A DNA stretch of 64,000 bases, from positions 203,595-267,594 of the forward strand of contig MOEB01000001.1 in the NCBI GenBank assembly GCA_001939945.1, given 5' to 3'. The translations under genes were made by a program, and so were the position numbers. Within the stretch, counting starts at the first letter, position 1; each line of letters begins with the position of its first letter. This DNA comes from Aerophototrophica crusticola. Lineage in GTDB: Bacteria; Pseudomonadota; Alphaproteobacteria; Azospirillales; Azospirillaceae. This document shows, piece by piece, positions 29,602-38,447 of the stretch. The notes beneath the pieces were generated by a model. That model ran no database searches and was not told the origin of the DNA. It saw only the letters and a program-made list of their open reading frames with translations.

Positions 29602-29700
29602 ACCGATGGGCGCTGGAGGCCGGCGACTGCCGGCCCGCGGCCACGTGGCCGCGTAAGCCAAGCCGCCGGATGGCGGCGTCCGGCGTCTGAGGGCGAATTA
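29602..29700. repeat. Family-B palindromic repeat
   Basis: Contains GCGGCCACGTGGCCGCG (perfect dyad), AAGCCAAGCCGCCGGATGG and GGCGTCTGAGGGCGAATTA. Related copies at 41530-41609 and 58052-58136. It fills the gap between nosR and apbE, and its last three bases are the nosR stop codon. Confidence 0.8.
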
Positions 29701-31797
29701 GGCTCCATGTGCAGCCCTCCGCGGCTGGGGGACGTAGCCGGCGCCCCGTTTGGCGGCGAGGACCTTGGGCACGCAGCGCTTGGCGTCGGCATAGATGCCC
29801 ACGCAGTCCAGGCACTGGAAGCATTCGTCATAGCGGATGCTGCCGTCCCGGCGGATCGCCTTGTATTTGCAGCGGGCGGTGCAGAGCTGACAGGGGCTGC
29901 CGCAGGCCTTCTGCCGCGGGATCCAATCCCACAGCCGCAGCCGCCCCACCACGGCCAGGAAGGCGCCGAGCGGGCACATATAGCGGCAGAAGGGCTTGAA
30001 CAGGAAGGCGCCCAACACGACCAGCCCGACGGCGTACACGACAAACGGCAGGTCGCGGACGAACCCAAGCGTGATGGCGGTCTTGAAGGGCTCCACCTCT
30101 GCCGCCTTCTCGGCCTGGGCCGGGGCGATGACGGCAACCGCCAGCAGCGCCGCCAGCGCGCCGTACTTCACCAGCACCAGCCGCCCGTCTAGCCAAGCCG
30201 GAACCTTGACCTGCGGGAAGCGCAGCAGCTTGCCCAGCCAGTGGCTGAACTCCTGCAAGGCACCAAAGGGGCAGAGCCAGCCGCAGAAGGTGCCCCGGCC
30301 CCAGACGATGGCCGCCACGGCCACATAGGCCCAGAGCAGCAGGCTGATGGGGTCGTACAGCAAGAAGCCGAAGTCGAAGCCCTGGCGGAACCCCTTCATC
30401 ACCCCCTGCACGGTGACGATGGAGAGCTGCCCCTGGGCATACCAGCCGATGAAGACCAGGGTGGCCGCCAGGTAGGACAGGCGGATGGCGTAGAACAGCC
30501 GCTCATTCCGGGACAGGCGCTGCTGCATCACCAGGGCCCCGGTCAGCGCCAGCAGCATCAGGCCCAGGATCGAAAGCTCCGGCAGCCGGTCGGTCCAGGC
30601 GCTGAGCCATTCCGGCGCATTGTCCACCACGGGCGCGATGAACAAGGTGGCGGGCAGGGCGTAGTCCGCCTTGAAGTCCCGCGCCTCCGTCTCCGGCATG
30701 AACATGCCCTTTTCCCGCACCACCCGCAGGGACAGGGTCCAGGGGCTGGCGGGGTCGAACGGGGCGCTGCCGTCGATGCGGAAGATGCGCAGTTCCTCCC
30801 CCTCCGGCAGGCCGGGGGGCAGGGAATAGTCGTGGACCATGTCCCGGATGTTCACGGGGAACCCGCCCTGGTCCAGGGCCAGCAGGTCCGGCACGGTGGC
30901 GGGGACGAAATCATCGGGGATGTAGCGGTAACGGCCCGACGACCAGACCAGCAGGGCCTGTTCCCCCTCCTGCAAGCGCCCGCGCAAGTGCTGGTACTGC
31001 CGTTCCCCCAGCACCGTCGGGCCGATGGCGGGGCTGTTCAGGTAGGCGAACCACAGGTCGGTGAACAGCCCGTCCGGGTCGGACAGGGCCTCCGGGTCGC
31101 GGCCGGCGAAGCTGGTCCCGGCAAAGGCTTTCTCCACGTCGGCGTTGCTCAGCCGCAGGTGCCCCACATGGCCCTTGGCCACCAGCTCGTCCCAGGGCAG
31201 GGCGGGGCCCACATCCTCCTTGGGCGTGGATTTGGGCCGGGGCGCGACGCCGGCCATCTTGGCCTGGGCCACCTTGGTGCTGGCGGCCAGGATGGTCAGG
31301 TTGGCGATGCGCACGCTGGCCGTGGCCTTCAGCACCCCGTCCAGGGTGACGCTGGTGCTGTTGCCCTTGTCGGAGCCGCCATAGGCGCTGCCGATCTTGA
31401 TGTTCTGGCGGATGGACTTCCCACGGTACTGGTTCAGGAACTCCACTAAGGGCTGCGGCCCCAGCCCCTCCACGAACACCGGCTCCGCCTGGTGCAGGAT
31501 CTGCACGTCCAGGAACTGGCCCTGGGTGTCCATGGCCACCAGCAGGTTGATTGGCGTGCCGCTGAAGCCGGGGATGGAAGCCAGCTTCCCCGTCTCATAG
31601 ACGTACCCCGCCACCATGCCCGCCTTGATCAGCGGCCAGGCGGGCACGTCTTTCTCCTTGGGGCCGAGGTCGTAGCCGGGGGGCGCCAGCTTCGCCGCCG
31701 TCTCATCATCCAGCACCACCCCTTGCGCCCGGGCGGCGAGGGGAAGGGTGACCACCAGCAGCAGTGTCAGAAACAGGCGGAAAAGCTGCTGGCGCAT
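29698..31797 (-). CDS. nosR: NosR/NirI-family flavo-iron-sulfur membrane protein
   Basis: A 699-residue protein needed in denitrifiers for electron supply to nitrous-oxide reductase. Signal peptide (MRQQLFRLFLTLLLVVTLPLAARAQ), periplasmic FMN-binding domain (GFSGTPINLLVAMD...), a middle domain, then about six membrane segments, two polyferredoxin loops CGWLCPFGALQ and CRYMCPLGAFLA, and C-terminal [4Fe-4S] motifs CGSPCQLCTARC and CFQCLDC. The flavin attachment region reads DKGNSTSVTLDGV, where the usual S/TGAT has become TSVT; the acceptor Thr is kept. Transcribed before apbE and after pseudoazurin. No nosZ in the window. Confidence 0.93.
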   Translation of the reverse strand: MRQQLFRLFLTLLLVVTLPLAARAQGVVLDDETAAKLAPPGYDLGPKEKDVPAWPLIKAGMVAGYVYETGKLASIPGFSGTPINLLVAMDTQGQFLDVQILHQAEPVFVEGLGPQPLVEFLNQYRGKSIRQNIKIGSAYGGSDKGNSTSVTLDGVLKATASVRIANLTILAASTKVAQAKMAGVAPRPKSTPKEDVGPALPWDELVAKGHVGHLRLSNADVEKAFAGTSFAGRDPEALSDPDGLFTDLWFAYLNSPAIGPTVLGERQYQHLRGRLQEGEQALLVWSSGRYRYIPDDFVPATVPDLLALDQGGFPVNIRDMVHDYSLPPGLPEGEELRIFRIDGSAPFDPASPWTLSLRVVREKGMFMPETEARDFKADYALPATLFIAPVVDNAPEWLSAWTDRLPELSILGLMLLALTGALVMQQRLSRNERLFYAIRLSYLAATLVFIGWYAQGQLSIVTVQGVMKGFRQGFDFGFLLYDPISLLLWAYVAVAAIVWGRGTFCGWLCPFGALQEFSHWLGKLLRFPQVKVPAWLDGRLVLVKYGALAALLAVAVIAPAQAEKAAEVEPFKTAITLGFVRDLPFVVYAVGLVVLGAFLFKPFCRYMCPLGAFLAVVGRLRLWDWIPRQKACGSPCQLCTARCKYKAIRRDGSIRYDECFQCLDCVGIYADAKRCVPKVLAAKRGAGYVPQPRRAAHGA

Positions 31798-31889
31798 GGG
31801 ATTCCTGGCGTGGCGGGACGCCGGGAGCGTGGCAGGCCAGCGCGCGGGCGGGAATTGTACTTTGGGCTGCGTTGGGGCCGTCGGGGCAG

Positions 31890-32030
31890 CAGACACGGAC
31901 GACACGGACAAGCCACGGACGACACGGGCGAGTGAAAAATTGCCTCCGGCGGGTAACTGCCACGCGGCGCAGCCATCAACCCTGTCCGTGTCCGTCCGTG
32001 GAAAGTCCGTGCCGTCCGTGCAAAAAGGCA
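31890..32030. repeat. CACGGAC repeat cluster, inverted
   Basis: GACACGGACGACACGGACAAG and CCACGGACGACACGGGCG on the left are inverted to TGTCCGTGTCCGTCCGTGG and GTCCGTGCCGTCCGTGC on the right. They fill the nosR-pseudoazurin gap (31798-32047), where no gene is seen. Confidence 0.65.
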
Positions 32031-32047
32031 CCGACGGACCATCACCC

Positions 32048-32500
32048 TCAGTTCGACGCCGTCTGCGTCTTGCCCGCTTCCTCCAGCAGGGCGCCGAACA
32101 CCTGCTTGGCCTTGCCGGGGTGGCCCACGGCTTTGGCGGTGTCCAGGTTGGCGGCGTCGCCCACCTGGACCAGGGCGACCATGCCCATGGCGTAATGGGG
32201 CTTGCACTTGATGCCGTACAGGCCGGGCTTGTCGAAGGTGACCACCACCTCCTCATTCATCTTGCCGACGAAGATCTCCGCCCCGTCGGGCACCATGCCC
32301 TTGATGGCCTCGGCATTGTGGCTCTTGTCCGTGGGCAGGAAGCGCACCGTGTCGCCGGGGGCCACCTTCAGGTAGGCCGGTTCGAACACCATGGCCCCGG
32401 CGGTGCCCTGGTTCAGCATCTTCACCTGGTGCTCGGCGGCTTGGCCCGCGGCGGGCAGGGCGAGGGCGGCAAGGATGGCGGCGGCCAGGGCGTGGCGCAT
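32048..32500 (-). CDS. Pseudoazurin (type-1 copper protein)
   Basis: A 150-residue periplasmic cupredoxin. Signal peptide [23 protein letters not shown]. Copper ligands by spacing are His61, Cys99, His102 and Met107 (KSHNAEA and [13 protein letters not shown]), matching pseudoazurin spacing of 38, 3 and 5. It shuttles electrons to copper nitrite reductase or nitrous-oxide reductase. It precedes nosR and apbE in the same direction but is separated by 250 bases of repeat DNA, so it may have its own promoter. Confidence 0.95.
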   Translation of the reverse strand: MRHALAAAILAALALPAAGQAAEHQVKMLNQGTAGAMVFEPAYLKVAPGDTVRFLPTDKSHNAEAIKGMVPDGAEIFVGKMNEEVVVTFDKPGLYGIKCKPHYAMGMVALVQVGDAANLDTAKAVGHPGKAKQVFGALLEEAGKTQTASN

Positions 32501-32736
32501 GGGTTCTCTCCCGTATCGTTTGGGGGGTGAAGCGATGGCGGGGGCAGGTTTCGCGGACACACGCCCAGATGGCAATTGCACCTTGGTGCCGCCCAGGAAC
32601 CCCTGGGCAAGGGGTCTTCGCCCAAGGTCTAATTTACCGGCGGCAGCCCCGGGGCGCAGGGTGTGCGGCATGGCAGGGGCCGCCGCCCAAAGAACGCGCC
32701 GACGCGGCCCGCCAAACCGACCAGGGAGAACGCGCC

Positions 32737-34257
32737 GTGTTGCACCAAGCCCTCGAGAAGCTGAAGTCGAGCATCGCCCTCCGCTCGACCTATGACAATT
32801 TCATCGGTGGGGAGTGGGTGGCACCCGTGCGGGGCCAGTACTTCGACAACATCTCCCCCGTCACCGGCAAGCCGATCTGCAAGGTTGCCCGTTCCACCGC
32901 CGAGGACATCGAGCTGGCGCTGGATGCCGCCCACAAGGCGAAGGACAAGTGGGGCCGTACCTCCCCCGCCGAGCGCGCCTTAATCCTGAACCGGATCGCC
33001 GACCGGATGGAAGAGAAGCTGGACCTGCTGGCCCTGGCGGAGACCATCGACAACGGCAAGCCGATCCGCGAGACCACCGCCGCCGACCTGCCGCTGGGCG
33101 TGGACCATTTCCGCTACTTCGCCGGCTGCGTCCGGGCCCAGGAAGGCAGCCTGGCCGAGATCGACCACGACACCGTGGCCTACCATTTCCATGAGCCGCT
33201 GGGCGTCGTGGGCCAGATCATCCCCTGGAACTTCCCGCTGCTGATGGCGGTGTGGAAGCTGGCCCCCGCCCTGGCCGCCGGCAACTGCGTCGTCCTGAAG
33301 CCGGCCGAGCAGACCCCCATGGCCATCATGGTCCTGGCGGAGATCATCGCCGACCTGCTGCCGCCCGGCGTGCTGAACATCGTCAACGGCTTCGGCGTCG
33401 AGGCCGGCAAGCCGCTGGCCCAGAACAAGCGCATCGCCAAGATCGCCTTCACCGGTGAGACCACCACCGGCCGGCTGATCATGCAGTACGCTTCCGAGAA
33501 CCTGATCCCCGTCACGCTGGAGCTGGGCGGCAAGTCGCCGAACATCTTCTTCGCCGACGTGGCGTCGGAGGATGACGACTTCTTCGACAAGGCCCTGGAG
33601 GGCTTTGCGATGTTCGCCCTGAACCAGGGCGAGGTCTGCACCTGCCCGTCCCGCGCCCTGGTGCATGAGAGCATCTATGACCGCTTCATGGAGCGGGCGA
33701 TCAAGCGGGTGCAGTCGGTGAAGCAGGGCAGCCCGCTGGACCCCAGCACCATGATCGGCGCCCAGGCCAGCAACGACCAGCTGGAGAAGATCCTCAGCTA
33801 CATCGACATCGGCCGGAACGAGGGCGCCAACGTCCTGACCGGCGGCGCCCGCGCCCAGCTGGGTGGCGAGCTGGAGGGCGGCTTCTACGTGCAGCCGACC
33901 ATCCTGGAAGGCCACAACAAGATGCGGGTGTTCCAGGAAGAGATCTTCGGGCCGGTCGTCGCCGTCACCAAGTTCCGGACGGACGAGGAAGCGCTGGAGA
34001 TCGCCAACGACACCCTGTACGGCCTGGGCGCCGGCGTGTGGAGCCGCAACGGCAACCGCGCCTACCGCTTCGGCCGCGCCATCCAGGCCGGTCGCGTCTG
34101 GACCAACTGCTACCACCTGTACCCCGCCCATGCGGCGTTCGGTGGCTACAAGCAGTCGGGCATCGGGCGTGAGAACCACAAGATGATGCTCGACCATTAC
34201 CAGCAGACCAAGAACCTCCTGGTTAGCTACAGCCCGAAGGCGTTGGGCTTCTTCTGA
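32737..34257 (+). CDS. NAD-dependent aldehyde dehydrogenase (ExaC/AldB-like)
   Basis: A 506-residue ALDH. NAD contacts [10 protein letters not shown] and FTGETTTGR; catalytic Glu in LELGGKSPN; nucleophilic Cys in [11 protein letters not shown]. The GEVCTCPSR loop and size are those of acetaldehyde/ethanol-pathway ALDHs (ExaC, AldB). Start is a GTG at 32737 with GGGAGA upstream; no ATG is suitably placed. A DUF779 gene follows, a partner often seen next to this ALDH type. Likely oxidises acetaldehyde or similar aldehydes. Confidence 0.94.
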   Translation: MLHQALEKLKSSIALRSTYDNFIGGEWVAPVRGQYFDNISPVTGKPICKVARSTAEDIELALDAAHKAKDKWGRTSPAERALILNRIADRMEEKLDLLALAETIDNGKPIRETTAADLPLGVDHFRYFAGCVRAQEGSLAEIDHDTVAYHFHEPLGVVGQIIPWNFPLLMAVWKLAPALAAGNCVVLKPAEQTPMAIMVLAEIIADLLPPGVLNIVNGFGVEAGKPLAQNKRIAKIAFTGETTTGRLIMQYASENLIPVTLELGGKSPNIFFADVASEDDDFFDKALEGFAMFALNQGEVCTCPSRALVHESIYDRFMERAIKRVQSVKQGSPLDPSTMIGAQASNDQLEKILSYIDIGRNEGANVLTGGARAQLGGELEGGFYVQPTILEGHNKMRVFQEEIFGPVVAVTKFRTDEEALEIANDTLYGLGAGVWSRNGNRAYRFGRAIQAGRVWTNCYHLYPAHAAFGGYKQSGIGRENHKMMLDHYQQTKNLLVSYSPKALGFF

Positions 34258-34271
34258 GCCTGGGGTGTTAA

Positions 34272-34352
34272 TGTCGGGCCTCGCTTCGCTCGGCACCGAC
34301 CTACGGGAATGGTACCGTAGGTCGGCTTGAGCCCCGGCGCGAAGCCCGACAC
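34272..34352. repeat. REP-like repeat pair, family A, arms inverted
   Basis: GTCGGGCCTCGCTTCGCTCGGCACCGACCTACGG and CCGTAGGTCGGCTTGAGCC..GCGAAGCCCGAC, the unit order reversed relative to other copies (arms CCTAC inside). It lies between the aldehyde dehydrogenase and DUF779 genes, which would otherwise form an operon. Confidence 0.75.
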
Positions 34353-34382
34353 CCCCTTGCACGACACCTGAGGGATGGCACC

Positions 34383-34769
34383 ATGGTGGATCGCGTCCTT
34401 GCCACGCCGGCGGCAGAAGCCCTGATCGGGAAGCTGCGTGCCGTGCATGGCGACCTGATGTTCCACCAGTCCGGCGGGTGCTGCGACGGGTCGGCACCCA
34501 TGTGCTATCCGTTGGGTGAGTTCAAGGTGGGGCAGCAGGACGTGTTCCTGGGTCGGATCGCCGGCTGTCCCGTCTTCATCGGGGCGGCCCAGTTCGAGTA
34601 CTGGAGCCATACCCAACTGATCATCGACGCCGTGCCTGGGCGCGGCGCGGGCTTCTCGTTGGAGGCGCCGGAGGGCATGCGGTTCCTGACCCGCTCCCGC
34701 GTCTTCACCGACGATGAGGCCGAAGAGCTGTCCGCTGCGGGCCCTCCCCCGCGCGGCGACGCCGTCTAG
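34383..34769 (+). CDS. DUF779 protein, aldehyde dehydrogenase partner
   Basis: A 128-residue protein with the Cys-rich DUF779 signature FHQSGGCCDGSAPMCYP plus GCPVFIG, and YWSHTQLIIDAVPGRGAGFSLE. Function undefined; the gene usually accompanies aldehyde dehydrogenases of the AldB/ExaC class, as here. The Cys cluster could bind metal. Start ATG 34383. A rho-independent terminator follows 35 bases after its stop. Confidence 0.9.
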   Translation: MVDRVLATPAAEALIGKLRAVHGDLMFHQSGGCCDGSAPMCYPLGEFKVGQQDVFLGRIAGCPVFIGAAQFEYWSHTQLIIDAVPGRGAGFSLEAPEGMRFLTRSRVFTDDEAEELSAAGPPPRGDAV

Positions 34770-34803
34770 CATACCCTCCCTGGTGGCGACGGCGAAACTG
34801 TGG

Positions 34804-34837
34804 GCGCCGCGGGACACTCCGCGGCGCTCTTTTTTGC
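34804..34837 (+). terminator. Rho-independent terminator after DUF779 gene
   Basis: Stem GCGCCGCGG (34804-34812) with CCGCGGCGC (34819-34827), 6-base loop, followed by TCTTTTTTG. Confidence 0.9.
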
Positions 34838-34977
34838 TTTTCTCGATAGAAGATCTCTATTAGCCCAAAGTCCAAGACCGGTCTGCCCGGCAAACCGTTA
34901 GCATCCATGCACGTGGGGAGAAGAGCGCGGCCAGCAAGGACCGCCCAACCCCCCGGGACCGGGAGGATGCGTGGCCC

Positions 34978-35961
34978 ATGATGACCCTGCGGCAGATCGA
35001 GATCTTCTGGGCCATCGCCCATGCGGACAGCCTGACCAAGGCCAGCAAGGTGCTGGGCCTGGCGCAGCCCAGCCTGTCGCAGCAGCTCGCCAAGTTGGAG
35101 GAGGAGGCGGGAAACCGCCTGTTCAACCGGGCCGGCAACAACCTTGAACTGACCGATGCCGGCCGCTTCCTGCTGCGCAAGGCGGAAGCCATCCTGGCCA
35201 ACATGGATGAGGTCAGCGCCGGCATGACCGAGTTCCGCGACGGGGCGCGCGGCGTGGTCTCCATCGGGGTGCTGAACTCCGTCGGCCGCACGGTGCTGCC
35301 CCTCGCCCTGGCCCAGGCGGCGGAAGCCATGCCGGGGGTGGAGATCGACATCCATGAGGTGGCGCCGGCGGAGGCGCTCGAGCTGCTCTATGGCCGGCGC
35401 ATCACCATGGCCGTCCTGGGCGCCGACAGCATCGCCGCCACCAGCGCCAGCTTCCAGCAGGTGGACCTGCTTGCCGACCCGCAGGTGCTGGCCGTGCCGC
35501 GCTCACTGGACCTGTCCGCGGTCAAGGATTTGGACCGCGACCTGGGCGAGGCTGAAAAGCGGGTGCTGAACAACTGCATCCAGTTCAATTTCGGCAACCA
35601 GCGCAGCCGGCGGGTGGAGCAATGGTACCGGGACTACCTGCCGCGCCACCGGGTGCTCTGCCAGACCCGCACCTATGAGGTGGCCCTGTCCATGGTGGAG
35701 GCGGGGGCGGGCGTGGCGCTGGTGCCGGCGCTGGCCGCCAAGCTGGGGCCGCACCTGGACCATGCGGTGAACCTGTACAGGGTTCCCATGCCGGAACGCC
35801 GCCTGGTGGCCCTGGCCCCGCCGCAGAACCTGCGGGTGGATGTCTATTCCCGCTTCCTGGCCATCCTGAAGAAGGCCGCGGGGCAGGTCACCCTGCCTGA
35901 CGTAAGGGACATGCCCCCGTTCCTCGCCGCTGGGCCTGCGGAGTGGAAGGCCGTCTCGTAG
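34978..35961 (+). CDS. LysR-family transcriptional regulator
   Basis: A 327-residue LysR protein: winged helix MMTLRQIEIFWAIAHADSLT, KASKVLGLAQPSLSQQLAKLEEEAGNRLF, then an effector-binding domain. The target is not evident: no divergent partner gene, since the upstream region (34838-34977) only separates it from the DUF779 terminator. Two ATGs (34978, 34981) are possible. Its stop TAG is contributed by the GTAGGTCGG arm of a REP-like repeat. Confidence 0.9.
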   Translation: MMTLRQIEIFWAIAHADSLTKASKVLGLAQPSLSQQLAKLEEEAGNRLFNRAGNNLELTDAGRFLLRKAEAILANMDEVSAGMTEFRDGARGVVSIGVLNSVGRTVLPLALAQAAEAMPGVEIDIHEVAPAEALELLYGRRITMAVLGADSIAATSASFQQVDLLADPQVLAVPRSLDLSAVKDLDRDLGEAEKRVLNNCIQFNFGNQRSRRVEQWYRDYLPRHRVLCQTRTYEVALSMVEAGAGVALVPALAAKLGPHLDHAVNLYRVPMPERRLVALAPPQNLRVDVYSRFLAILKKAAGQVTLPDVRDMPPFLAAGPAEWKAVS

Positions 35962-36050
35962 GTCGGATTAGGAGCCGCAAGGCTCCGTAATCCGACGGCC
36001 CCGCGTCGAGCCCATTATGTCGGATTACGCTTCGCTAATCCGACCTACGG
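35958..36050. repeat. REP-like repeat pair carrying both stop codons of convergent genes
   Basis: GTAGGTCGGATTAGGAGCC...GTAATCCGAC and GTCGGATTACGCTTCGCTAATCCGACCTACGG. TAG at 35959-35961 ends the LysR gene; TAG on the minus strand at 36047-36045 ends the propeller gene. Perfectly preserved arms. Confidence 0.9.
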
Positions 36051-36917
36051 GAGGACGGAGGATGTGGGCACCCGGTACACGTCCGCCATCCCGGCCGGCT
36101 GGCCGTCGCGGACGCGCATGCTGCCGAAGGTCAGGGTCTTGCCGTCGGCGCTGAACTGCGGGGTGAAGGTGAAGGGGCCGGTGTTGACGGCATCGGGCAG
36201 CTTCACCGCCTCACCCCAGCCATCGCCCTGCTTGGCGACCCGGTAAATTTCCCCCTTGCCGCCGCGCAGGCTCCAGAACAGGGCCGACTTGCCGTCCGGG
36301 GCCAGGGTGAAATCGCCTTCCTGGCTGGCGGAGTTGATGGGGGCAGGCAGGGCTTCTGGTGCCGTGAACCCGCCCTTGCCATCGGGCTTGGCGGCATAGA
36401 TGTCCAGCCCGCCCTGGCTGCCCTTGCGGCTGGAGTTGAAGGTCAGGACGCCGCCATGCACCTCCGGCCCCAACTCTTCCCCGGGGCTGTTCACAGCCTC
36501 CCCCAGCCATTCGGGCGTGCCCCAGCCGGCGGCGGTGCGGGTCACGCGCCAGATGTCCATGTCCTTCTTGTCGGCCTTGGCCGGGGTGGGGCGGTCTGAA
36601 ACGAAATAGAGGGTCCGCCCGTCGGGCGCCAGCCAGGGGTCGCTGTCCTTGTAGCGATTGTCGGTGAAGGGCAGGGGGGCCGGTTCGGTCCAACCATCAC
36701 CGCGCCGCTCCATCACCATGATGCGGGCGCCCTGGAAGTTGGCGGCCGAGCGGGCGAAGACGGCCAGGGTGCCGTCGGCGCTGATGTTCCAGTTGTACTC
36801 GTTCTCCGCGGTGGAGACGGTGCCCGGCAGCCACGGGCCTTCCATGGCCAAATCCGCCGCACCCGCGGCCCCAGCCGTCAGCACCACCGCCAGCAACCCG
36901 ATCCCGACCTGTCGCAT
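36045..36917 (-). CDS. Periplasmic TolB/PD40-type beta-propeller protein
   Basis: A 290-residue protein: signal peptide MRQVGIGLLAVVLTAGAAGAADL and repeated PD40 strands (DSDPWLAPDGRTLYFVSDR, GDFTLAPDGKSALFW, FTPQFSADGKTLTFGS). Such propellers bind proteins or peptidoglycan-linked partners in the periplasm; no peptidase domain is present. The stop codon belongs to the REP-like repeat. Confidence 0.85.
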   Translation of the reverse strand: MRQVGIGLLAVVLTAGAAGAADLAMEGPWLPGTVSTAENEYNWNISADGTLAVFARSAANFQGARIMVMERRGDGWTEPAPLPFTDNRYKDSDPWLAPDGRTLYFVSDRPTPAKADKKDMDIWRVTRTAAGWGTPEWLGEAVNSPGEELGPEVHGGVLTFNSSRKGSQGGLDIYAAKPDGKGGFTAPEALPAPINSASQEGDFTLAPDGKSALFWSLRGGKGEIYRVAKQGDGWGEAVKLPDAVNTGPFTFTPQFSADGKTLTFGSMRVRDGQPAGMADVYRVPTSSVLP

Positions 36918-37008
36918 GATCCATTCCCGCTTCCGTCAACCTGCGCCGACAGAAACCAGATGGACCCAGGGCGGGATAGGGCCATTCCAGAGGAACGGGT
37001 GGAGGCCG

Positions 37009-37173
37009 TCAGGAATTCGACGCGGGCGGCTTGTCCCCCGGCTTCGGGCCGTCGCCGGTCCAGTCGTCATGGACCAGGCTGCGGGCGCGGTCCATCTCCG
37101 CCTGTTCTTCCTTGGTGGGCGGGCGGGGGATCTGGGGGCGGTCGGGGCCGTCCAGACTGGGCTTGCCGGTCAT
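37009..37173 (-). CDS. Small acidic/Pro-rich protein (54 aa)
   Basis: A short gene with a strong ribosome-binding site (GAGGAGGTGACAG before ATG 37173). The 54-residue product begins MTGKPSLDGPDRPQIPRP and ends GPKPGDKPPASNS; it is polar with no membrane segment or signal and looks disordered except for one helix (TKEEQAEMDRARSLVHDDW). Not recognised. Third-position GC is typical of the host. It is likely real because of the ribosome-binding site and the tight fit between neighbouring genes of the same strand. Confidence 0.7.
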   Translation of the reverse strand: MTGKPSLDGPDRPQIPRPPTKEEQAEMDRARSLVHDDWTGDGPKPGDKPPASNS

Positions 37174-37221
37174 CTGTCACCTCCTCGGGTTCGGGAAGGC
37201 AACAGGCGACCGGCCAGGGCG

Positions 37222-37593
37222 TCACTTCTTCGCCATGCGCAGGGCGTCCGCCTGCTCGGCGGTGATGGGGTCGATGCTGTCGATCAGGCAGAACTGGCTG
37301 CCCGGCTCCACCACCCGCAACGGGTCGGTGCTGCACAGGTCGTTGGTGCTGGTGGCAAAGCTGAAGCCGTTGAACAGAAGGCCGGTGCAGCGGTTGGCCA
37401 GGCTGATCCTCTGGTACCGGTCCTTGCCGCGCAGCTTCACCAGGATGGTCTTGCTGTCGATGGTCTCCGTCCGGTCGATGTCGCGCAGGGGAATGCAGGT
37501 GATCCCCTTGTCCTTCTTGGGCTCAGCCTCCTGCGCCAGGGCGGGGGAAGAGACGGCAAGGGCGATGGCGGCGGCGATGGCAAGGCGCAGCAT
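37222..37593 (-). CDS. Secreted DUF6491-like protein
   Basis: A 123-residue exported protein: signal peptide MLRLAIAAAIALAVSSPALAQ, then CIPLRDIDRTETIDSKTILVKLRG, RCTGLLFNGFSF, DLCSTDPLRVV, SQFCLIDSI, four Cys that may pair. The layout is what I recall for the DUF6491 family (secreted, function unknown). Start ATG 37593 begins the signal peptide. Confidence 0.8.
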   Translation of the reverse strand: MLRLAIAAAIALAVSSPALAQEAEPKKDKGITCIPLRDIDRTETIDSKTILVKLRGKDRYQRISLANRCTGLLFNGFSFATSTNDLCSTDPLRVVEPGSQFCLIDSIDPITAEQADALRMAKK

Positions 37594-37670
37594 GGCGGGA
37601 CTCCCCGGGGGTGGGACATTCCCATCATATGGGTGCGGTTTTCCCGTCGCGTAGGGCGGGGCGGCCCCTG

Positions 37671-38342
37671 TCAAGGATCGAAAGGCGCCGTCAGGCCGGC
37701 GGTGACATAATCCACCACCCGGCGCACCAGCGCATCCCGGTCGGTGACCTGGCAGAGGCCGCCGGACAGGGTGGCGAGGCGGCCCAGGTCGTTGGAGCTG
37801 CCGTGCTGAACGCCCAGGGACAGGTGCAGGCGCCAGTACACCTCCTCCGCCGGCAAGTGGGGCAGGGCGCGGGTGAGCGCGGTGACGAAGCGCTGCAGGT
37901 GGCCCACGTCCTTCTCCAGCATCTCCCGCAGTTCGGGCGGGCCGCCGGCGCGGGCCAGCGTGTAGAACTGGTTGTAGAGCGACAGGGCGGTGCCGGTGAG
38001 GCTGGCCCGGATGGCGGGGCCCACCAGGGCCTCCACGATCTCCCGCACCGGCGGGGGCTGGTCGCCGGCCCGCGCCTCCGCCTCCCGCAGCAGGCGGGCG
38101 CGCTCCTTGTTAAGGGTCACGGCCCCGCGGCGGAACACGGCCAGCAGCAGGGCGTCCTTGGAGCCGAAATGATAGTTCACCGCGGCCAGGTTCACCCCAG
38201 CCGCCGCCGTCAGCTCCCGCAGGGACACGCTGGCATAGCTGCGCTCGGCGAACAGCCGCTCCGCCGCGTCCAGGATCACTTCCTTGGTGTCCTTGCCGTC
38301 CGTGCGTGGGGCCTCCTCGGCCCCCACCCCCGTCCCCGCCAT
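37671..38342 (-). CDS. TetR-family transcriptional regulator
   Basis: A 223-residue TetR protein: N-terminal helix-turn-helix VILDAAERLFAERSYASVSLRELTAAAGVNLAAVNYHFGSKDALLLAVF. The C-terminal ligand domain (PAIRASLTGTALSLYNQFYTLARAGG...) belongs to no subgroup I can name. Regulated target not evident; the next gene on the same strand encodes a PhyH-type dioxygenase and could be controlled. Confidence 0.9.
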   Translation of the reverse strand: MAGTGVGAEEAPRTDGKDTKEVILDAAERLFAERSYASVSLRELTAAAGVNLAAVNYHFGSKDALLLAVFRRGAVTLNKERARLLREAEARAGDQPPPVREIVEALVGPAIRASLTGTALSLYNQFYTLARAGGPPELREMLEKDVGHLQRFVTALTRALPHLPAEEVYWRLHLSLGVQHGSSNDLGRLATLSGGLCQVTDRDALVRRVVDYVTAGLTAPFDP

Positions 38343-38447
38343 GCGCCCCCCGCCCCGTTCCGCTCAAACGTTCGTTCTTTTGTTTGCCGACTGTAGCGGT
38401 TCTGGCGGGGCGGTGCCAGGGGAGGGAATGCGGGGACTGTTCGGTGC

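Noticed and set aside
34272-34352. Riboswitch or attenuator between aldehyde dehydrogenase and DUF779
   Set aside because: Sequence matches the family-A repeat found at many other sites.
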